Below are positions 1-8,562 of a DNA stretch of 35,813 nt, one piece after another. The notes beneath the pieces were generated by a model. It did no database searches. It saw only the letters and a list, made by a program, of their open reading frames with translations, and had not been told where the DNA came from. This DNA is from Jiangella anatolica. GTDB taxonomy: Bacteria; Actinomycetota; Actinomycetes; Jiangellales; Jiangellaceae. Position numbers and translations under genes: made by a program. The stretch spans positions 1 to 35,813 of the forward strand of contig NZ_POTW01000072.1 in the NCBI RefSeq assembly GCF_003236295.1, read 5' to 3'. The first letter of the stretch is position 1. Every line of letters begins with the position of its first letter.

Positions 1-6
1 GGCGGG

Positions 7-3000
7 CTAGGTGGCGTCGGGACGGAGGAGGCCGCGGACGGCGCGCAGGCCGACGGAGAGGCGGTCGAGGTCGAAGCTGTCGCCCTCGACGATCTCGCGC
101 AGCATCGACTGCGTCCGGGCGACGACGACCTCGTCCTGCGCCGCCCAGGCCTCGACCCGGTCCTGCGGCGACGCCTCCTCGTGCGTGTGCTGGATGACCT
201 GCGCCGTCAGCGACGCCTGGACGGCGTGCAGGTCGTCGCGCAGGGCGGCGCGGGCCATCGTCTGCCAGCGGTCCCGCCGCGGCAGCGCGACGATGCGCTC
301 CAGCAGCCGGCCCAGCTCGAGGAACGCGCCCAGAGTGAAGTGCACCCGGGCGACCTCCAGCAGGTCGGTCCCGGTGGCCAGCGAGTTCTCCACCATGCCC
401 AGCCCGGCGTAGGCCGGCGGCAGCACCGCCACCCGCCCGGCCAGCGGCTCCGGCACCCCGTCGGCCGTCAGCATCTCCAGCCGCTCGTGGTAGAGGTCCA
501 GCTCGCGGCCGGTCAGCACATCGGGCAGCGCGACCAGCAGCCGGGCGATCGGCTCCTCGAAGAACCCGATCTGCCAGGCGATGTCGATCGGCGGCCGCCG
601 GTTGACGGTGAGCCAGCGGGTGGCCCGCTCGGTGATCGTCCGCCCCTCCAGCCGCATCCGGGTCTGGACGTCGAACGGCACGACGTTGTCCTGCTCCTTG
701 ATCGCGGCCATCAGGTCCGGGATCTGGAACACGCCGCCGGCGACGGTGTGCGCGCGGGCGAGGTCCTCGACCGTCCCGCCGGTCTCCATGCCCAGCCGGT
801 ACGCGAACGTCGTGCCGGCGGTGTTCACCAGCTCGTTGACCACGACGTTGGTGATGATCTCGCGGCGCAGCGGATGGTCGTCGATGACGTCGCCGTACCG
901 GTCGCGCAGCGCGCTCGGGAAGTACGCGTGCAGCGCGGCGCCGAGGTACGGGTCGTCGGGCATGCCGCCGGCCAGCAGCTCCTCGTACATGAGGTTCTTG
1001 ACGTAGGCGAGGATGACCGACAGCTCCGGGCTGGTCAGGCCCTTGCCGGCGGCCATCCGCTCGGCCAGCTGGCGGTCGGTCGGCAGTGCCTCCAGCGCGC
1101 GGTCGAGCTTGCCCTGGCTCTCCAGCTTGGAGAGGTAGGAGCGGTGGACGTGGGCCAGGTTCCCCGCCTGGAGGACGCCGTTGGCCAGCGCGACGTTCTG
1201 GCCGTAGTTGTGGGCCAGCACCAGCTCGGCGATCTCGCCGGTCATCTCGGCCAGCAGCTCGTTGCGCTGCTTCTCGGTGAGGTCACCGGAGCGGACCACG
1301 CCGTCGAGCAGGATCTTGATGTTGACCTCGTGGTCGGACGTGTCGACGCCGGCGGAGTTGTCGATGGCGTCGGTGTTCACCCGGCCGCCGGCCAGCGCGA
1401 ACTCGATCCGTCCGCGCTGGGTCAGGCCGAGGTTGCCGCCCTCGCCGATCACCCGCGCCCGCAGGTCGCTCGCGTCGATGCGGATGGCGTCGTTGGCCTT
1501 GTCGCCCACCTCGGCGTGCGACTCCGCCGACGCCTTGACGTAGGTGCCGATGCCGCCGTTCCACAGCAGGTCGACGGGGGCGCCGAGGATCGCGTGCATC
1601 AGCTCCGGCGGCGTCATCGTCTCGATCGACGCCTCGATGCCCAGCGCCTGCTTGGCCTCGTCGGACAGCTTGATCGTCTTCGCCGTGCGCGGGTAGACGC
1701 CGCCGCCCTCGCTGATCAGCTTCGGCTCGTAGTCGTTCCAGCTGGACCGGGGCAGGTCGAAGAGGCGACGGCGCTCGGCGTAGGACTCCGCCGGGTCGGG
1801 GTCGGGGTCGATGAAGATGTGCCGGTGGTCGAACGCGGCCACCAGCCGGATGTGCTCGGAGAGCAGCATGCCGTTGCCGAACACGTCGCCGGACATGTCG
1901 CCGATGCCGACGACGGTGAAGTCCTCGGCCTGGACGTCGCGGCCGAGCTGGCGGAAGTGCCGCTTCACCGACTCCCAGGCGCCGCGGGCGGTGATGCCCA
2001 TCGCCTTGTGGTCGTAGCCGGCCGACCCGCCGGACGCGAACGCGTCGCCGAGCCAGAAGCCGTACTCCTTGGAGACATCGTTGGCGATGTCGGAGAACGA
2101 CGCGGTGCCCTTGTCGGCCGCGACCACCAGGTAGGGGTCGTCGCCGTCGTGCCGGACCACCTGCGGCGGCGGCACGACGCTGCGGTCGGCGGCGCGGTTG
2201 TCGGTGATGTCGAGCATCGCCCGGATGAACGTCTTGTAGGACTCCACGCCCTCGGCCAGCCACGCCTCGCGGTCGACGGCCGGGTCGGGCAGCCGCTTGG
2301 CGACGAAGCCGCCCTTCGCGCCGACCGGGACGATGACGGAGTTCTTCACCGCCTGCGCCTTGACCAGGCCGAGGATCTCGGTGCGGAAGTCCTCGCGCCG
2401 GTCCGACCAGCGCAGCCCGCCGCGGGCGACGGCGCCGAAGCGCAGGTGCACGCCCTCGACCCGGGGCGAGTACACCCAGATCTCGTACATGGGCTTCGGC
2501 TCGGGCAGGTCCGGCAGCGACCGTGAGTCCAGCTTGAAGCTGGTGACGATCTGCGGCCCGCCGACGGTGGTGCGGTAGTAGCTGGTCCGCAGCGTCGCGT
2601 TGATCAGCCGCAGGAACCCGCGCAGGATGCGGTCCTGGTCGAGGCTGGCGACCTGGTCCAGCGCCTCGTCGATGCGCGCGGTGAGCTGCTCGGCGGCCGC
2701 CTGCCGGGCCGCCCGGCCGGTCTCGTCGGCGCCGTAGCGCTCGGGGTCGAACCGGGTCTCGAACAGGTCGATCAGCATCCGCGCCACCTCGACGTGGCCG
2801 GACAGCGCCTCCTCCAGGTAGCTCTGGCTGAACGTGCTGCCGGCCTGGCGCTGGTACTTGGCGTACGCGCGCAGGATCGAGGCCTGCCGCCAGGACAGCG
2901 CCGCCTGCGGCACCAGCGCGTTGAAGCCGTCGCTCTCCGCGTCGCCGCGCCAGACGGCGGCGAACGCGTCCTGGAACAGCACCTTGAGCCGGTCGGCGTC

Positions 3001-4884
3001 GGTGGGCCGCAGCCCGCGGTAGCGCAGCCCGAAGTCGTAGATGTAGGCCGTCGACTCGCCGTCGGCGCCGCGCCGGACGATCTCGTACGGACGCTCGTCG
3101 ACCACCTCGACGCCCATCCGGGACAGGATCGGCAGCACCTGGGTCAGCGAGATCGGCGTGCCGGTGCGGTAGATCTTGAACCGGCGGTCGGTGGCCAGCC
3201 CGCCCATCGGCTGGTAGAGGTTCATGCCCAGGCCGTCGGTGGCCGGCAGCTCCTCCAGCCGGCGCACGTCGGCGACCGCCGTCCGGGCCGGGAAGTCGGC
3301 CTTGTAGCCCTCGGGGAAGCCCTGCCGGTACCGGCGCAGCAGCTTCGCCGCGCCCTCCTCGCCGACCTGCTCGGCCAGCGCGTCGGACAACTCGTCGCCC
3401 CACGAGCGGGTCGCGCCGACCAGCTGCTTCTCCAGCGCCGCGACGTCGATCTCCGGCAGCGACTGGTCGCGCTTCATCCGCACGACGAAGTGCAGCCGGG
3501 CCAGCGCGGACTCGCCGACCCGCGCGGTGAAGTCGATGGACTCGCCGCCGGTGGCCGCCAGCAGCGCCCGCTGGATGCGCTCGCGGACGTCGGTGTTGTA
3601 CCGGTCGCGCGGCAGGTAGACGAGGAACGACAGGTACCGGCCGTAGTCGTCCCGGCGGACGAACATCCGCAGGTGCCGGCGTTCCTGCAGGTGGACGACG
3701 GCGAGCGCGGTCGGCAGCAGCTGGTCGACCGGGGTCTGGAACAGCTCGTCGCGCGGGTAGGTCTCGAGCACCTGCAGCAGGTCCTTGCCCGAGTGCCCGG
3801 ACGGCGCGAAGCCGGCCTGGTCGATGACCTCCTGCACCTTGCGCCGCAGCACCGGGATGCGCAGCACGCTCTCGGTGTAGGCCGCCGACGTGAACAGGCC
3901 GAGGAAGCGCCGCTCGCCGACCACCTCGCCGGCCTCGTCGAACATCTTCACGCCGACGTAGTCGAGGTAGGCCGGTCGGTGCACCGTCGCCTTCGAGTTG
4001 GCCTTGGTCAGCACCAGGATCTGCTTCTCGCGCGCCTTCGCCCGCACCTCCGGCGGCAGCTTGCCGAACGAGCCGGACAGGTCCTGGTCGGGACGCAGGA
4101 TGCCCAGGCCGGTGCCGGTGACGGCGCGCAGCACGTCCTCGCCGTCGACCTCGCCGAGCTGGTACTCGCGGTAGCCGAGGAAGGTGAAGTGGTCGTCGGC
4201 CAGCCAGCGCAGCAGCTCGCGGGCCTCGTCGGCGTCGGGCTTCTTGATCGACGACGGCGGCGTCGTCAGCTCGTCGGCGATGTCGATGGCGCGCTGGCGC
4301 ATCCGCGGCCAGTCCTCGACCGCCTCGCGCACGTCGCGCAGCACGTCGCGCAGCAGCCGCTCGATGGCGGCCTGGTCGTCGGGGTCGTCGGTGCGGTCGA
4401 TCTCGACGTGCATCCACGACTCGACGACGGTGTCGGAGTCGCGGCGCGGGTCGTTCTCGTTGAGGTCGAGCACCTCGACCAGCTGGCCGGTGATGTCGCG
4501 GCGGACGACCAGCTGCGGGTGGACGACGAGGCGGATGGCGTGCTCGTGCTCGGCCAGCGCCATCGTCACCGAGTCGACCAGGAACGGCATGTCGTCGATG
4601 ACGACCTCGACGATCGTGTGCCCGGACGCCCAGCCGTGCTCGTCGATCGTCGGCGTGTAGACGTTGACGACGGCGGTGCCCTGCGGGCGGGTCTGCGCGG
4701 AGCGGCGGTGCGAGGCGGCGACGCCGTACACGTCGACGACGTCGCGGTCGACGAGGTCCTCGGCGGTGACGTGCCGGTAGTAGCGGCGCAGGAACGCCTC
4801 GTCCTCCTCGCGGCTCCCCCGATCGCCCACCAGCGAGGCCTTCGCGAGGAGCTCGGACTTGGCCTCGTCGAGCCGATTACGCAT
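7..4884 (-). CDS. gdh: NAD-dependent glutamate dehydrogenase, large (~180 kDa) type
   Basis: A 1625-residue protein of the GDH_180 class, which oxidises glutamate to 2-oxoglutarate and ammonium with NAD in the cytoplasm. The N-terminal ~700 residues are the regulatory, ACT-like part. The catalytic part follows, with recognisable stretches such as VPVGAKGGFVAKRLP, KGTASFSDIAND, VGIGDMSGDVFGNGMLLSEH and the dinucleotide-binding region near DLLWNGGIGTYVKA. The length matches the family, so the gene is complete, and it stops 6 bases from the window edge. The frame stays open 38 codons further upstream, but ATG at 4884 is preferred because it begins the normal family N-terminus (MRNRLDEAKSELL) and has a G-rich stretch (GGTGG) just upstream. 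It is monocistronic and diverges from the ArsR operon across 188 bp. Family assignment is firm; the exact start is an inference. Confidence 0.95.
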   Translation of the reverse strand: MRNRLDEAKSELLAKASLVGDRGSREEDEAFLRRYYRHVTAEDLVDRDVVDVYGVAASHRRSAQTRPQGTAVVNVYTPTIDEHGWASGHTIVEVVIDDMPFLVDSVTMALAEHEHAIRLVVHPQLVVRRDITGQLVEVLDLNENDPRRDSDTVVESWMHVEIDRTDDPDDQAAIERLLRDVLRDVREAVEDWPRMRQRAIDIADELTTPPSSIKKPDADEARELLRWLADDHFTFLGYREYQLGEVDGEDVLRAVTGTGLGILRPDQDLSGSFGKLPPEVRAKAREKQILVLTKANSKATVHRPAYLDYVGVKMFDEAGEVVGERRFLGLFTSAAYTESVLRIPVLRRKVQEVIDQAGFAPSGHSGKDLLQVLETYPRDELFQTPVDQLLPTALAVVHLQERRHLRMFVRRDDYGRYLSFLVYLPRDRYNTDVRERIQRALLAATGGESIDFTARVGESALARLHFVVRMKRDQSLPEIDVAALEKQLVGATRSWGDELSDALAEQVGEEGAAKLLRRYRQGFPEGYKADFPARTAVADVRRLEELPATDGLGMNLYQPMGGLATDRRFKIYRTGTPISLTQVLPILSRMGVEVVDERPYEIVRRGADGESTAYIYDFGLRYRGLRPTDADRLKVLFQDAFAAVWRGDAESDGFNALVPQAALSWRQASILRAYAKYQRQAGSTFSQSYLEEALSGHVEVARMLIDLFETRFDPERYGADETGRAARQAAAEQLTARIDEALDQVASLDQDRILRGFLRLINATLRTSYYRTTVGGPQIVTSFKLDSRSLPDLPEPKPMYEIWVYSPRVEGVHLRFGAVARGGLRWSDRREDFRTEILGLVKAQAVKNSVIVPVGAKGGFVAKRLPDPAVDREAWLAEGVESYKTFIRAMLDITDNRAADRSVVPPPQVVRHDGDDPYLVVAADKGTASFSDIANDVSKEYGFWLGDAFASGGSAGYDHKAMGITARGAWESVKRHFRQLGRDVQAEDFTVVGIGDMSGDVFGNGMLLSEHIRLVAAFDHRHIFIDPDPDPAESYAERRRLFDLPRSSWNDYEPKLISEGGGVYPRTAKTIKLSDEAKQALGIEASIETMTPPELMHAILGAPVDLLWNGGIGTYVKASAESHAEVGDKANDAIRIDASDLRARVIGEGGNLGLTQRGRIEFALAGGRVNTDAIDNSAGVDTSDHEVNIKILLDGVVRSGDLTEKQRNELLAEMTGEIAELVLAHNYGQNVALANGVLQAGNLAHVHRSYLSKLESQGKLDRALEALPTDRQLAERMAAGKGLTSPELSVILAYVKNLMYEELLAGGMPDDPYLGAALHAYFPSALRDRYGDVIDDHPLRREIITNVVVNELVNTAGTTFAYRLGMETGGTVEDLARAHTVAGGVFQIPDLMAAIKEQDNVVPFDVQTRMRLEGRTITERATRWLTVNRRPPIDIAWQIGFFEEPIARLLVALPDVLTGRELDLYHERLEMLTADGVPEPLAGRVAVLPPAYAGLGMVENSLATGTDLLEVARVHFTLGAFLELGRLLERIVALPRRDRWQTMARAALRDDLHAVQASLTAQVIQHTHEEASPQDRVEAWAAQDEVVVARTQSMLREIVEGDSFDLDRLSVGLRAVRGLLRPDAT

Positions 4885-5008
4885 GATCCACCAACCCCCG
4901 GAACTAGACCCCGCACGTCGTTGTACGGGACCTCTCAGAACCTTAGTAGCTCGCCGCCGGGTCCGCTGCTCCGGCATCGCGCACCTTGATCGTTTCACAT
5001 CGCCGGCC

Positions 5009-5053
5009 TTGACAACGCCGCCCGGATCCGATTTCGTTTAACACATCGGTTAA
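5009..5053 (+). promoter_or_regulatory. Promoter with likely ArsR operator
   Basis: A perfect TTGACA -35 hexamer lies at 5009-5014. The expected -10 position (5032-5038) is T-rich but a poor match. Immediately downstream, TTAAC-N6-GTTAA (5038-5053) is an inverted repeat ending 19 bases before the ArsR start. ArsR regulators paired with SRPBCC proteins commonly repress themselves through TTAACC-type palindromes, so this is probably the autoregulatory operator. That role is inferred. Confidence 0.55.
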
Positions 5054-5072
5054 GCGAGAGGAGGACGCCCGG

Positions 5073-5414
5073 ATGGCCGGCACCGACCAGCTCAGCGCGG
5101 TGTTCGCGGCCCTCGCCGACCCGACCCGGCGGACGATCCTGGCCCAGCTGGCCGAGCGGGAGGCCACGGTCACCGAACTGACCGCGCCGCTGCCCATCTC
5201 GATGCCGGCGGTGTCGCGTCACCTGAAGGTGCTCGAGCGTGCCGCGCTGATCTCGCGGACGCGGTCGGGCAAGTGGCGCGGCAGCCGCCTGGAGGGCGCG
5301 CCGCTGCGCGAGGCGGCCGACTGGATCGAGCACTACCGGCGGTTCTGGGACACCTCGCTGACCCGCCTCGACGCCCATCTCGCCGCGCTACAAGCCGCGG
5401 AGAAGGAGCTCTGA
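5073..5414 (+). CDS. ArsR-family winged-helix transcriptional regulator
   Basis: A 113-residue protein with the compact ArsR fold. ALADPTRRTILAQL is the signature N-terminal helix, followed by the helix-turn-helix (VTELTAPLPISMPAVSRHLKVLERAALI) and a wing (SRTRSGKWRGSRL). No metal-binding cysteine pair is present, so it is not an arsenic or metal sensor. The C-terminal end (WIEHYRRFWDTSLTRLDAHL) is typical of ArsR proteins partnered with SRPBCC proteins. ATG 5073 follows a strong ribosome-binding site (GAGAGGAGG, 5056-5064). The stop abuts the next gene's ATG, indicating an operon with translational coupling. It probably represses its own operon. The inducer is unknown. Confidence 0.93.
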   Translation: MAGTDQLSAVFAALADPTRRTILAQLAEREATVTELTAPLPISMPAVSRHLKVLERAALISRTRSGKWRGSRLEGAPLREAADWIEHYRRFWDTSLTRLDAHLAALQAAEKEL

Positions 5415-5912
5415 ATGGAAGAGGAAGCCCCGCAGCTCTCCGTCACGCGCGTGTTCGACGCGCCGCGCGACCTCGTCTACCGAGCCTTCACCGATCCGGA
5501 CCAGCTCGGGTCCTGGTGGGGTCCGATCGGCCACTCGCTGCCCCGCGACGAGATCGAGTTCGACGTGCGGCCCGGCGGCTACCAGCGATGGACCGAGGTC
5601 TACGCCGGCGAGCCCGGAGGTCGCGTGTACGGCCGCATCGACCTCAGCGACGTCGTCGACGGCCAGCTGCTCGCGGGGGTCTTGAGCGTCACCGGCCGGC
5701 TGCCGGGCGGCTTCGAGCCGTTCGAGACGAGACTGCGGATCGAGTTCCACGACGAGCCCGGCGGACGCACGCGACTCGAGATCCGCCAGTGGCTGCCCCC
5801 GGGCCTGGCCGCTCCCAGCGACGCCGGCTGGTCCGAGGCGTTCAGCAAGCTGGACCGCGTGCTGGCGGCCGCCCGGGCCGCCGCCACCGATCACCGACCC
5901 ACGAAGGACTGA
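5415..5912 (+). CDS. SRPBCC / AHSA1-like START-superfamily protein
   Basis: A 165-residue protein of the AHSA1 (activator of Hsp90 ATPase homologue 1-like) branch of the SRPBCC fold. It begins with the typical strand-helix (LSVTRVFDAPRDLVYRAFTDPDQLGSWWGP) and continues with FDVRPGGYQRWTEVY and a C-terminal helix (WSEAFSKLDRVLAAARA). Members form a hydrophobic ligand cavity; the ligand is unknown. The ATG directly follows the ArsR stop, with GAAGGAG as ribosome-binding site. ArsR-SRPBCC pairs are very common in actinobacteria, and the SRPBCC protein is thought to handle or sense the inducer; that role is not proven here. No signal peptide, so it is cytoplasmic. Confidence 0.92.
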   Translation: MEEEAPQLSVTRVFDAPRDLVYRAFTDPDQLGSWWGPIGHSLPRDEIEFDVRPGGYQRWTEVYAGEPGGRVYGRIDLSDVVDGQLLAGVLSVTGRLPGGFEPFETRLRIEFHDEPGGRTRLEIRQWLPPGLAAPSDAGWSEAFSKLDRVLAAARAAATDHRPTKD

Positions 5913-5916
5913 CGCC

Positions 5917-6504
5917 ATGCGGAAACTGACCTATGCCATGAATGTGACCCTGGACGGCTACGTCGCCGCGCCCGGCGACGACCTCGGCTGGAGTGGGGGC
6001 GGCGACGGACCGGACTCGTCGTCGAGCGACGAGCTGTTCCAGTTCTGGTCCGACCGGGTGGCGACGACGGGCCTGGCGCTGTACGGGCGCAAGCTGTGGG
6101 AGGCGATGAGCTCCGCCTGGCCGACCGCCGACCAGCGGCCGGGTGCCACGCCGGCGGAGATCGAGTTCGCCGGCCGCTGGCGGGACCTGCCGAAGGTCGT
6201 GTTCTCCTCCACGATCGGCACGGTCGACTGGAACGCCCGCCTGGTCACCGGCGACGCGGTCGCCGAGATCACCAGGCTCAAGGCCGGCGATGGCGGCCCC
6301 ATGGACATCGTCGGCGCCACACTCGCCGCGGCGGCCATGCGGGCCGGGCTGATCGACGAATACCTCCTGGTCACCTATCCGGTCCTGGTGGGCGGCGGCA
6401 CGCCGTTCTTCACCGCCCTGGACACCTGGGTGAACCTGACCCTGACGGAGACCCGGACGTTTCCCGGCGGCCTGGTGCTGACCAGGTACGAGACCAGGCG
6501 CTGA
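5917..6504 (+). CDS. Dihydrofolate reductase-family protein (RibD C-terminal domain)
   Basis: A 195-residue single-domain protein of the RibD_C/DHFR-like fold. Its N-terminus (KLTYAMNVTLDGYVAAPGDDLGW) is the usual one for this group, and the region around MDIVGATLAAAAMRAGLIDEY with YPVLVGGGTPFF forms the NADPH-binding side. These stand-alone proteins are often called dihydrofolate reductase but are not FolA; their substrates are largely unknown. It starts 4 bases after the SRPBCC stop and is the third gene of the ArsR operon. It ends 4 bases before the convergent tryptophan dioxygenase stop, with no separate terminator hairpin in the gap. Confidence 0.9.
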   Translation: MRKLTYAMNVTLDGYVAAPGDDLGWSGGGDGPDSSSSDELFQFWSDRVATTGLALYGRKLWEAMSSAWPTADQRPGATPAEIEFAGRWRDLPKVVFSSTIGTVDWNARLVTGDAVAEITRLKAGDGGPMDIVGATLAAAAMRAGLIDEYLLVTYPVLVGGGTPFFTALDTWVNLTLTETRTFPGGLVLTRYETRR

Positions 6505-6508
6505 GGGC

Positions 6509-7312
6509 TCAGAGCCAGGACCGCAGTTCCCAGAGCAGCGGGTAGTAGCGGAAGTCCAGGCGGCTGCGCAGATAGGAGGCTCCGGACGAGCCGCCGGTGC
6601 CGGTCTTCGTGCCGATCATCCGCTCGACCATCGTGACGTGCCGGGCCCGCCAGCCGGCGCTGAGCTCGTCGTGCGACATCAGCGCCTCGGCCAGCTCCCA
6701 CACGTCGCCGTAGCCGCCGCGGTCGTGCGCCGCGATCCGCAGCGACGCGCTGACCTCGTCGTCGGTCCCGGCGGCGAGGTCGTGCGCGCGCATCGCCGCC
6801 AGGAACGCGTCCCACAGCGTCGGCTCGTCCAGCCGGCGCCGCAGCCGGGCCGCCTCGGCCTCCGTCAGCCCGCGGAACCGGCGCAGGAACGCCGCGTCCT
6901 TCGCGCCGGAGATGAACTCCAGCTCGCGGAACTGCACCGACTGGAAGCCGCTGGCCGGCGCCAGCCGGGCCCGGAACTGGAGGAAGTCCTGCGGCGTCAT
7001 GGTCTCCAGGACGCCGACCTGTTCGATCAGGATCCGCTCGATCTCGTGCACCCGGTTCAGCAGGTGCCGCGCCCACCACAGGCGATCGTCGAACATCGCC
7101 TGCCGGGCCGCCTCCAGCTCGTGCAGCAGCTGCTTGAACCACAGCTCGTAGACCTGGTGGATGGTGATGAACAGCAGCTCGTCGTGAGCGTCGGTCTCCA
7201 GCCGCTGCTGGTCGAGCAGCTCGCCGAGACGCAGGTAGGTGCCGTAGCTGAGCCGAGCACCGTCCTCGCCGAAATGGGCGGACGGAGGGCTGATCTCCTG
7301 GTCGGGTGTCAC
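6509..7312 (-). CDS. kynA: Tryptophan 2,3-dioxygenase
   Basis: A 267-residue haem enzyme that opens the indole ring of L-tryptophan to N-formylkynurenine, the first step of the kynurenine pathway. Diagnostic segments are LSYGTYLRLGELLDQQ, HDELLFITIHQVYELWFKQL (which includes the haem-side His and active-site Phe/Tyr region), SGFQSVQFRELEFI and the C-terminal GTKTGTGGSSGASYL. No other kynurenine gene is in the window. Two starts compete. GTG 7312 has a -10-like TACGCT six bases upstream and would be leaderless. ATG 7345 adds 11 residues, but its codon overlaps the ATG of the divergent DUF2505 gene and it has no ribosome-binding site. I prefer 7312. Function is firm; the start is uncertain. Confidence 0.93.
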   Translation of the reverse strand: MTPDQEISPPSAHFGEDGARLSYGTYLRLGELLDQQRLETDAHDELLFITIHQVYELWFKQLLHELEAARQAMFDDRLWWARHLLNRVHEIERILIEQVGVLETMTPQDFLQFRARLAPASGFQSVQFRELEFISGAKDAAFLRRFRGLTEAEAARLRRRLDEPTLWDAFLAAMRAHDLAAGTDDEVSASLRIAAHDRGGYGDVWELAEALMSHDELSAGWRARHVTMVERMIGTKTGTGGSSGASYLRSRLDFRYYPLLWELRSWL

Positions 7313-7318
7313 GCCGCC

Positions 7319-7324
7319 AGCGTA
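7319..7324 (-). promoter_or_regulatory. Candidate -10 element for a leaderless dioxygenase transcript
   Basis: TACGCT read on the minus strand sits six bases before GTG 7312. This is the spacing expected when the transcript starts at the start codon. No convincing -35 was found. Confidence 0.35.
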
Positions 7325-7343
7325 TGGGTCAGGATGTTGAGCC

Positions 7344-7841
7344 ATGGACCTGAACAGCGAGCTGCGTTTCGACGCCGATCCAGCAGCGGTCTTCGCGATG
7401 CTGACCGACAAGGACTACATCGCGGCGAAGACCACGGCCGCCAACGCGATCCGGCACGAGATCTCCGTCAACCGCGACGGCGACCGCGTCACCATCGACC
7501 TGCTGCGTGTCATGCCGCCGGACGTCCCGGACTTCGTCCGCCGGTTCGTCGGCGACACCATCGACATCAGGCAGCGCGACATCTGGGGACCGGCGGCGGC
7601 GAACGGGTCCCGCGAGGGCAGCATCGCGCTGGAGATGTCCGGCGCGCCGGTCAGGGCGACCGGGTCGATGACGCTGGCCGGCAACGGCTCGGCGTCGACC
7701 GTGCTGACGATCAAGGCCGTCCTGAAGGCGTCGGTGCCGCTGGTCGGGGGCAAGATCGAGCAGGCGCTGCACCAGGGTCTGATGCACGCGGTCAAGGTCG
7801 AGGAGCGCGTCGGCAACGACTGGCTCGCCGGGCGGCGCTGA
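7344..7841 (+). CDS. DUF2505 domain-containing protein
   Basis: A 165-residue protein matching the actinobacterial DUF2505 family, which has an SRPBCC-like helix-grip fold. The start (MDLNSELRFDADPAAVFAML, followed by TDKDYIAAKTTA) and the end (KASVPLVGGKIEQALHQGL) are characteristic. No catalytic motif, signal peptide or membrane segment is visible, so it is probably a cytoplasmic lipid- or ligand-binding protein of unknown role. AGGA at 7331-7334 is a possible ribosome-binding site. It diverges from tryptophan dioxygenase with at most 31 bp between the starts, and a strong terminator follows at 7857. Confidence 0.9.
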   Translation: MDLNSELRFDADPAAVFAMLTDKDYIAAKTTAANAIRHEISVNRDGDRVTIDLLRVMPPDVPDFVRRFVGDTIDIRQRDIWGPAAANGSREGSIALEMSGAPVRATGSMTLAGNGSASTVLTIKAVLKASVPLVGGKIEQALHQGLMHAVKVEERVGNDWLAGRR

Positions 7842-7856
7842 CGGCGCAGGGCTCCC

Positions 7857-7887
7857 GCCGGACCCGGTGTTCGTCACCGGGTCCGGC
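7857..7887 (+). terminator. Strong hairpin terminator after DUF2505 gene
   Basis: A perfect 13-bp inverted repeat: GCCGGACCCGGTG (7857-7869), loop TTCGT, CACCGGGTCCGGC (7875-7887). It begins 15 bases after the stop codon. There is no T-tract, as is common in actinobacteria. Confidence 0.75.
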
Positions 7888-7983
7888 GTACTGGGCCCGG
7901 CGTTCATGCTGGTCCGACGACCGGTCGCCCGGCTGTCTCCGGGAGCACCTCAGCGGTGAGTGAGCCGATCCCGTCGGACCGGA

Positions 7984-8562
7984 TCAGCGGCCCGGAACGC
8001 CACCGTCGAGCGCGCGCAGCGACACGTTGCGCTCCGCCGCGCCCGCCCGCCGGCCCGGCTGCCGCGGCGCCGGGGCCTCCGCGGCCGGCGCCGGAGCGCT
8101 GTCGGCCGACTCGCGCTCCAGCAGCGCCTCCGCCAGCTCCGCCGGCCCCGTCACGGCCATGGCCAGCGCGCGGCCGAGGTCGTCGCGGTCGATGGGCTCC
8201 TCGGCGGTGCGGCGCAGCCGGTCGGACAGGTCGATCACCTTGTCGGCCGTGCCGAGCGTCGCCCGCGCCGCCATGAGGTGACCGCGCTGCAGCGGCCGGC
8301 CGGCGATCATCAGCGCCAGCGCCTCGGCCGTGTCGCTCCAGTCCGACGCCGGCGCCTGCTCGCCGATGAGGCCGGCGACGCCGGTCATCACCCGGTCGGA
8401 CGCGGCGACGAGCCGCTCGGCGGTCTCGCTGTCGCTGTCGAGCGAGGCCAGTCGCAGTGCTACCGCGGTGACCAGTGCGCCGTCCGCCGGGCTCCGGCGG
8501 GGCTGGGACAGCAGTCGCACCGCTCGTGCGACGTACGGCCTGGTCGACAGCCGGTCATCCAT
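7984..8562 (-). CDS. Hypothetical protein, predominantly helical
   Basis: A 192-residue protein that I do not recognise. Residues 1 to ~140 look all-helical and well folded (for example DGALVTAVALRLASLD and SDTAEALALMIAGRPLQRGH). The C-terminal ~50 residues are Ala/Pro/Arg-rich and probably disordered. There is no signal peptide or membrane segment. Possible starts are GTG 8574, GTG 8565 and ATG 8562. A GAGG eight bases before 8565 and eleven before 8562 makes the two inner ones likelier. Its steady coding bias argues for a real gene. It stands alone between the DUF2505 terminator and the phospholipase gene, so context gives no function. Confidence 0.7.
   Translation of the reverse strand: MDDRLSTRPYVARAVRLLSQPRRSPADGALVTAVALRLASLDSDSETAERLVAASDRVMTGVAGLIGEQAPASDWSDTAEALALMIAGRPLQRGHLMAARATLGTADKVIDLSDRLRRTAEEPIDRDDLGRALAMAVTGPAELAEALLERESADSAPAPAAEAPAPRQPGRRAGAAERNVSLRALDGGVPGR

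Noticed and set aside
181-4989. Long plus-strand open frames opposite the glutamate dehydrogenase gene
   Set aside because: They mirror a real gene in GC-rich DNA, encode low-complexity Arg/Val/Gln-rich products and match no family.
7911-7980. GGTCCGAC/GTCGGACC inverted repeat as terminator of the 7984 gene
   Set aside because: The 54-base separation of 8-bp arms is too large for a terminator; probably chance in GC-rich sequence.
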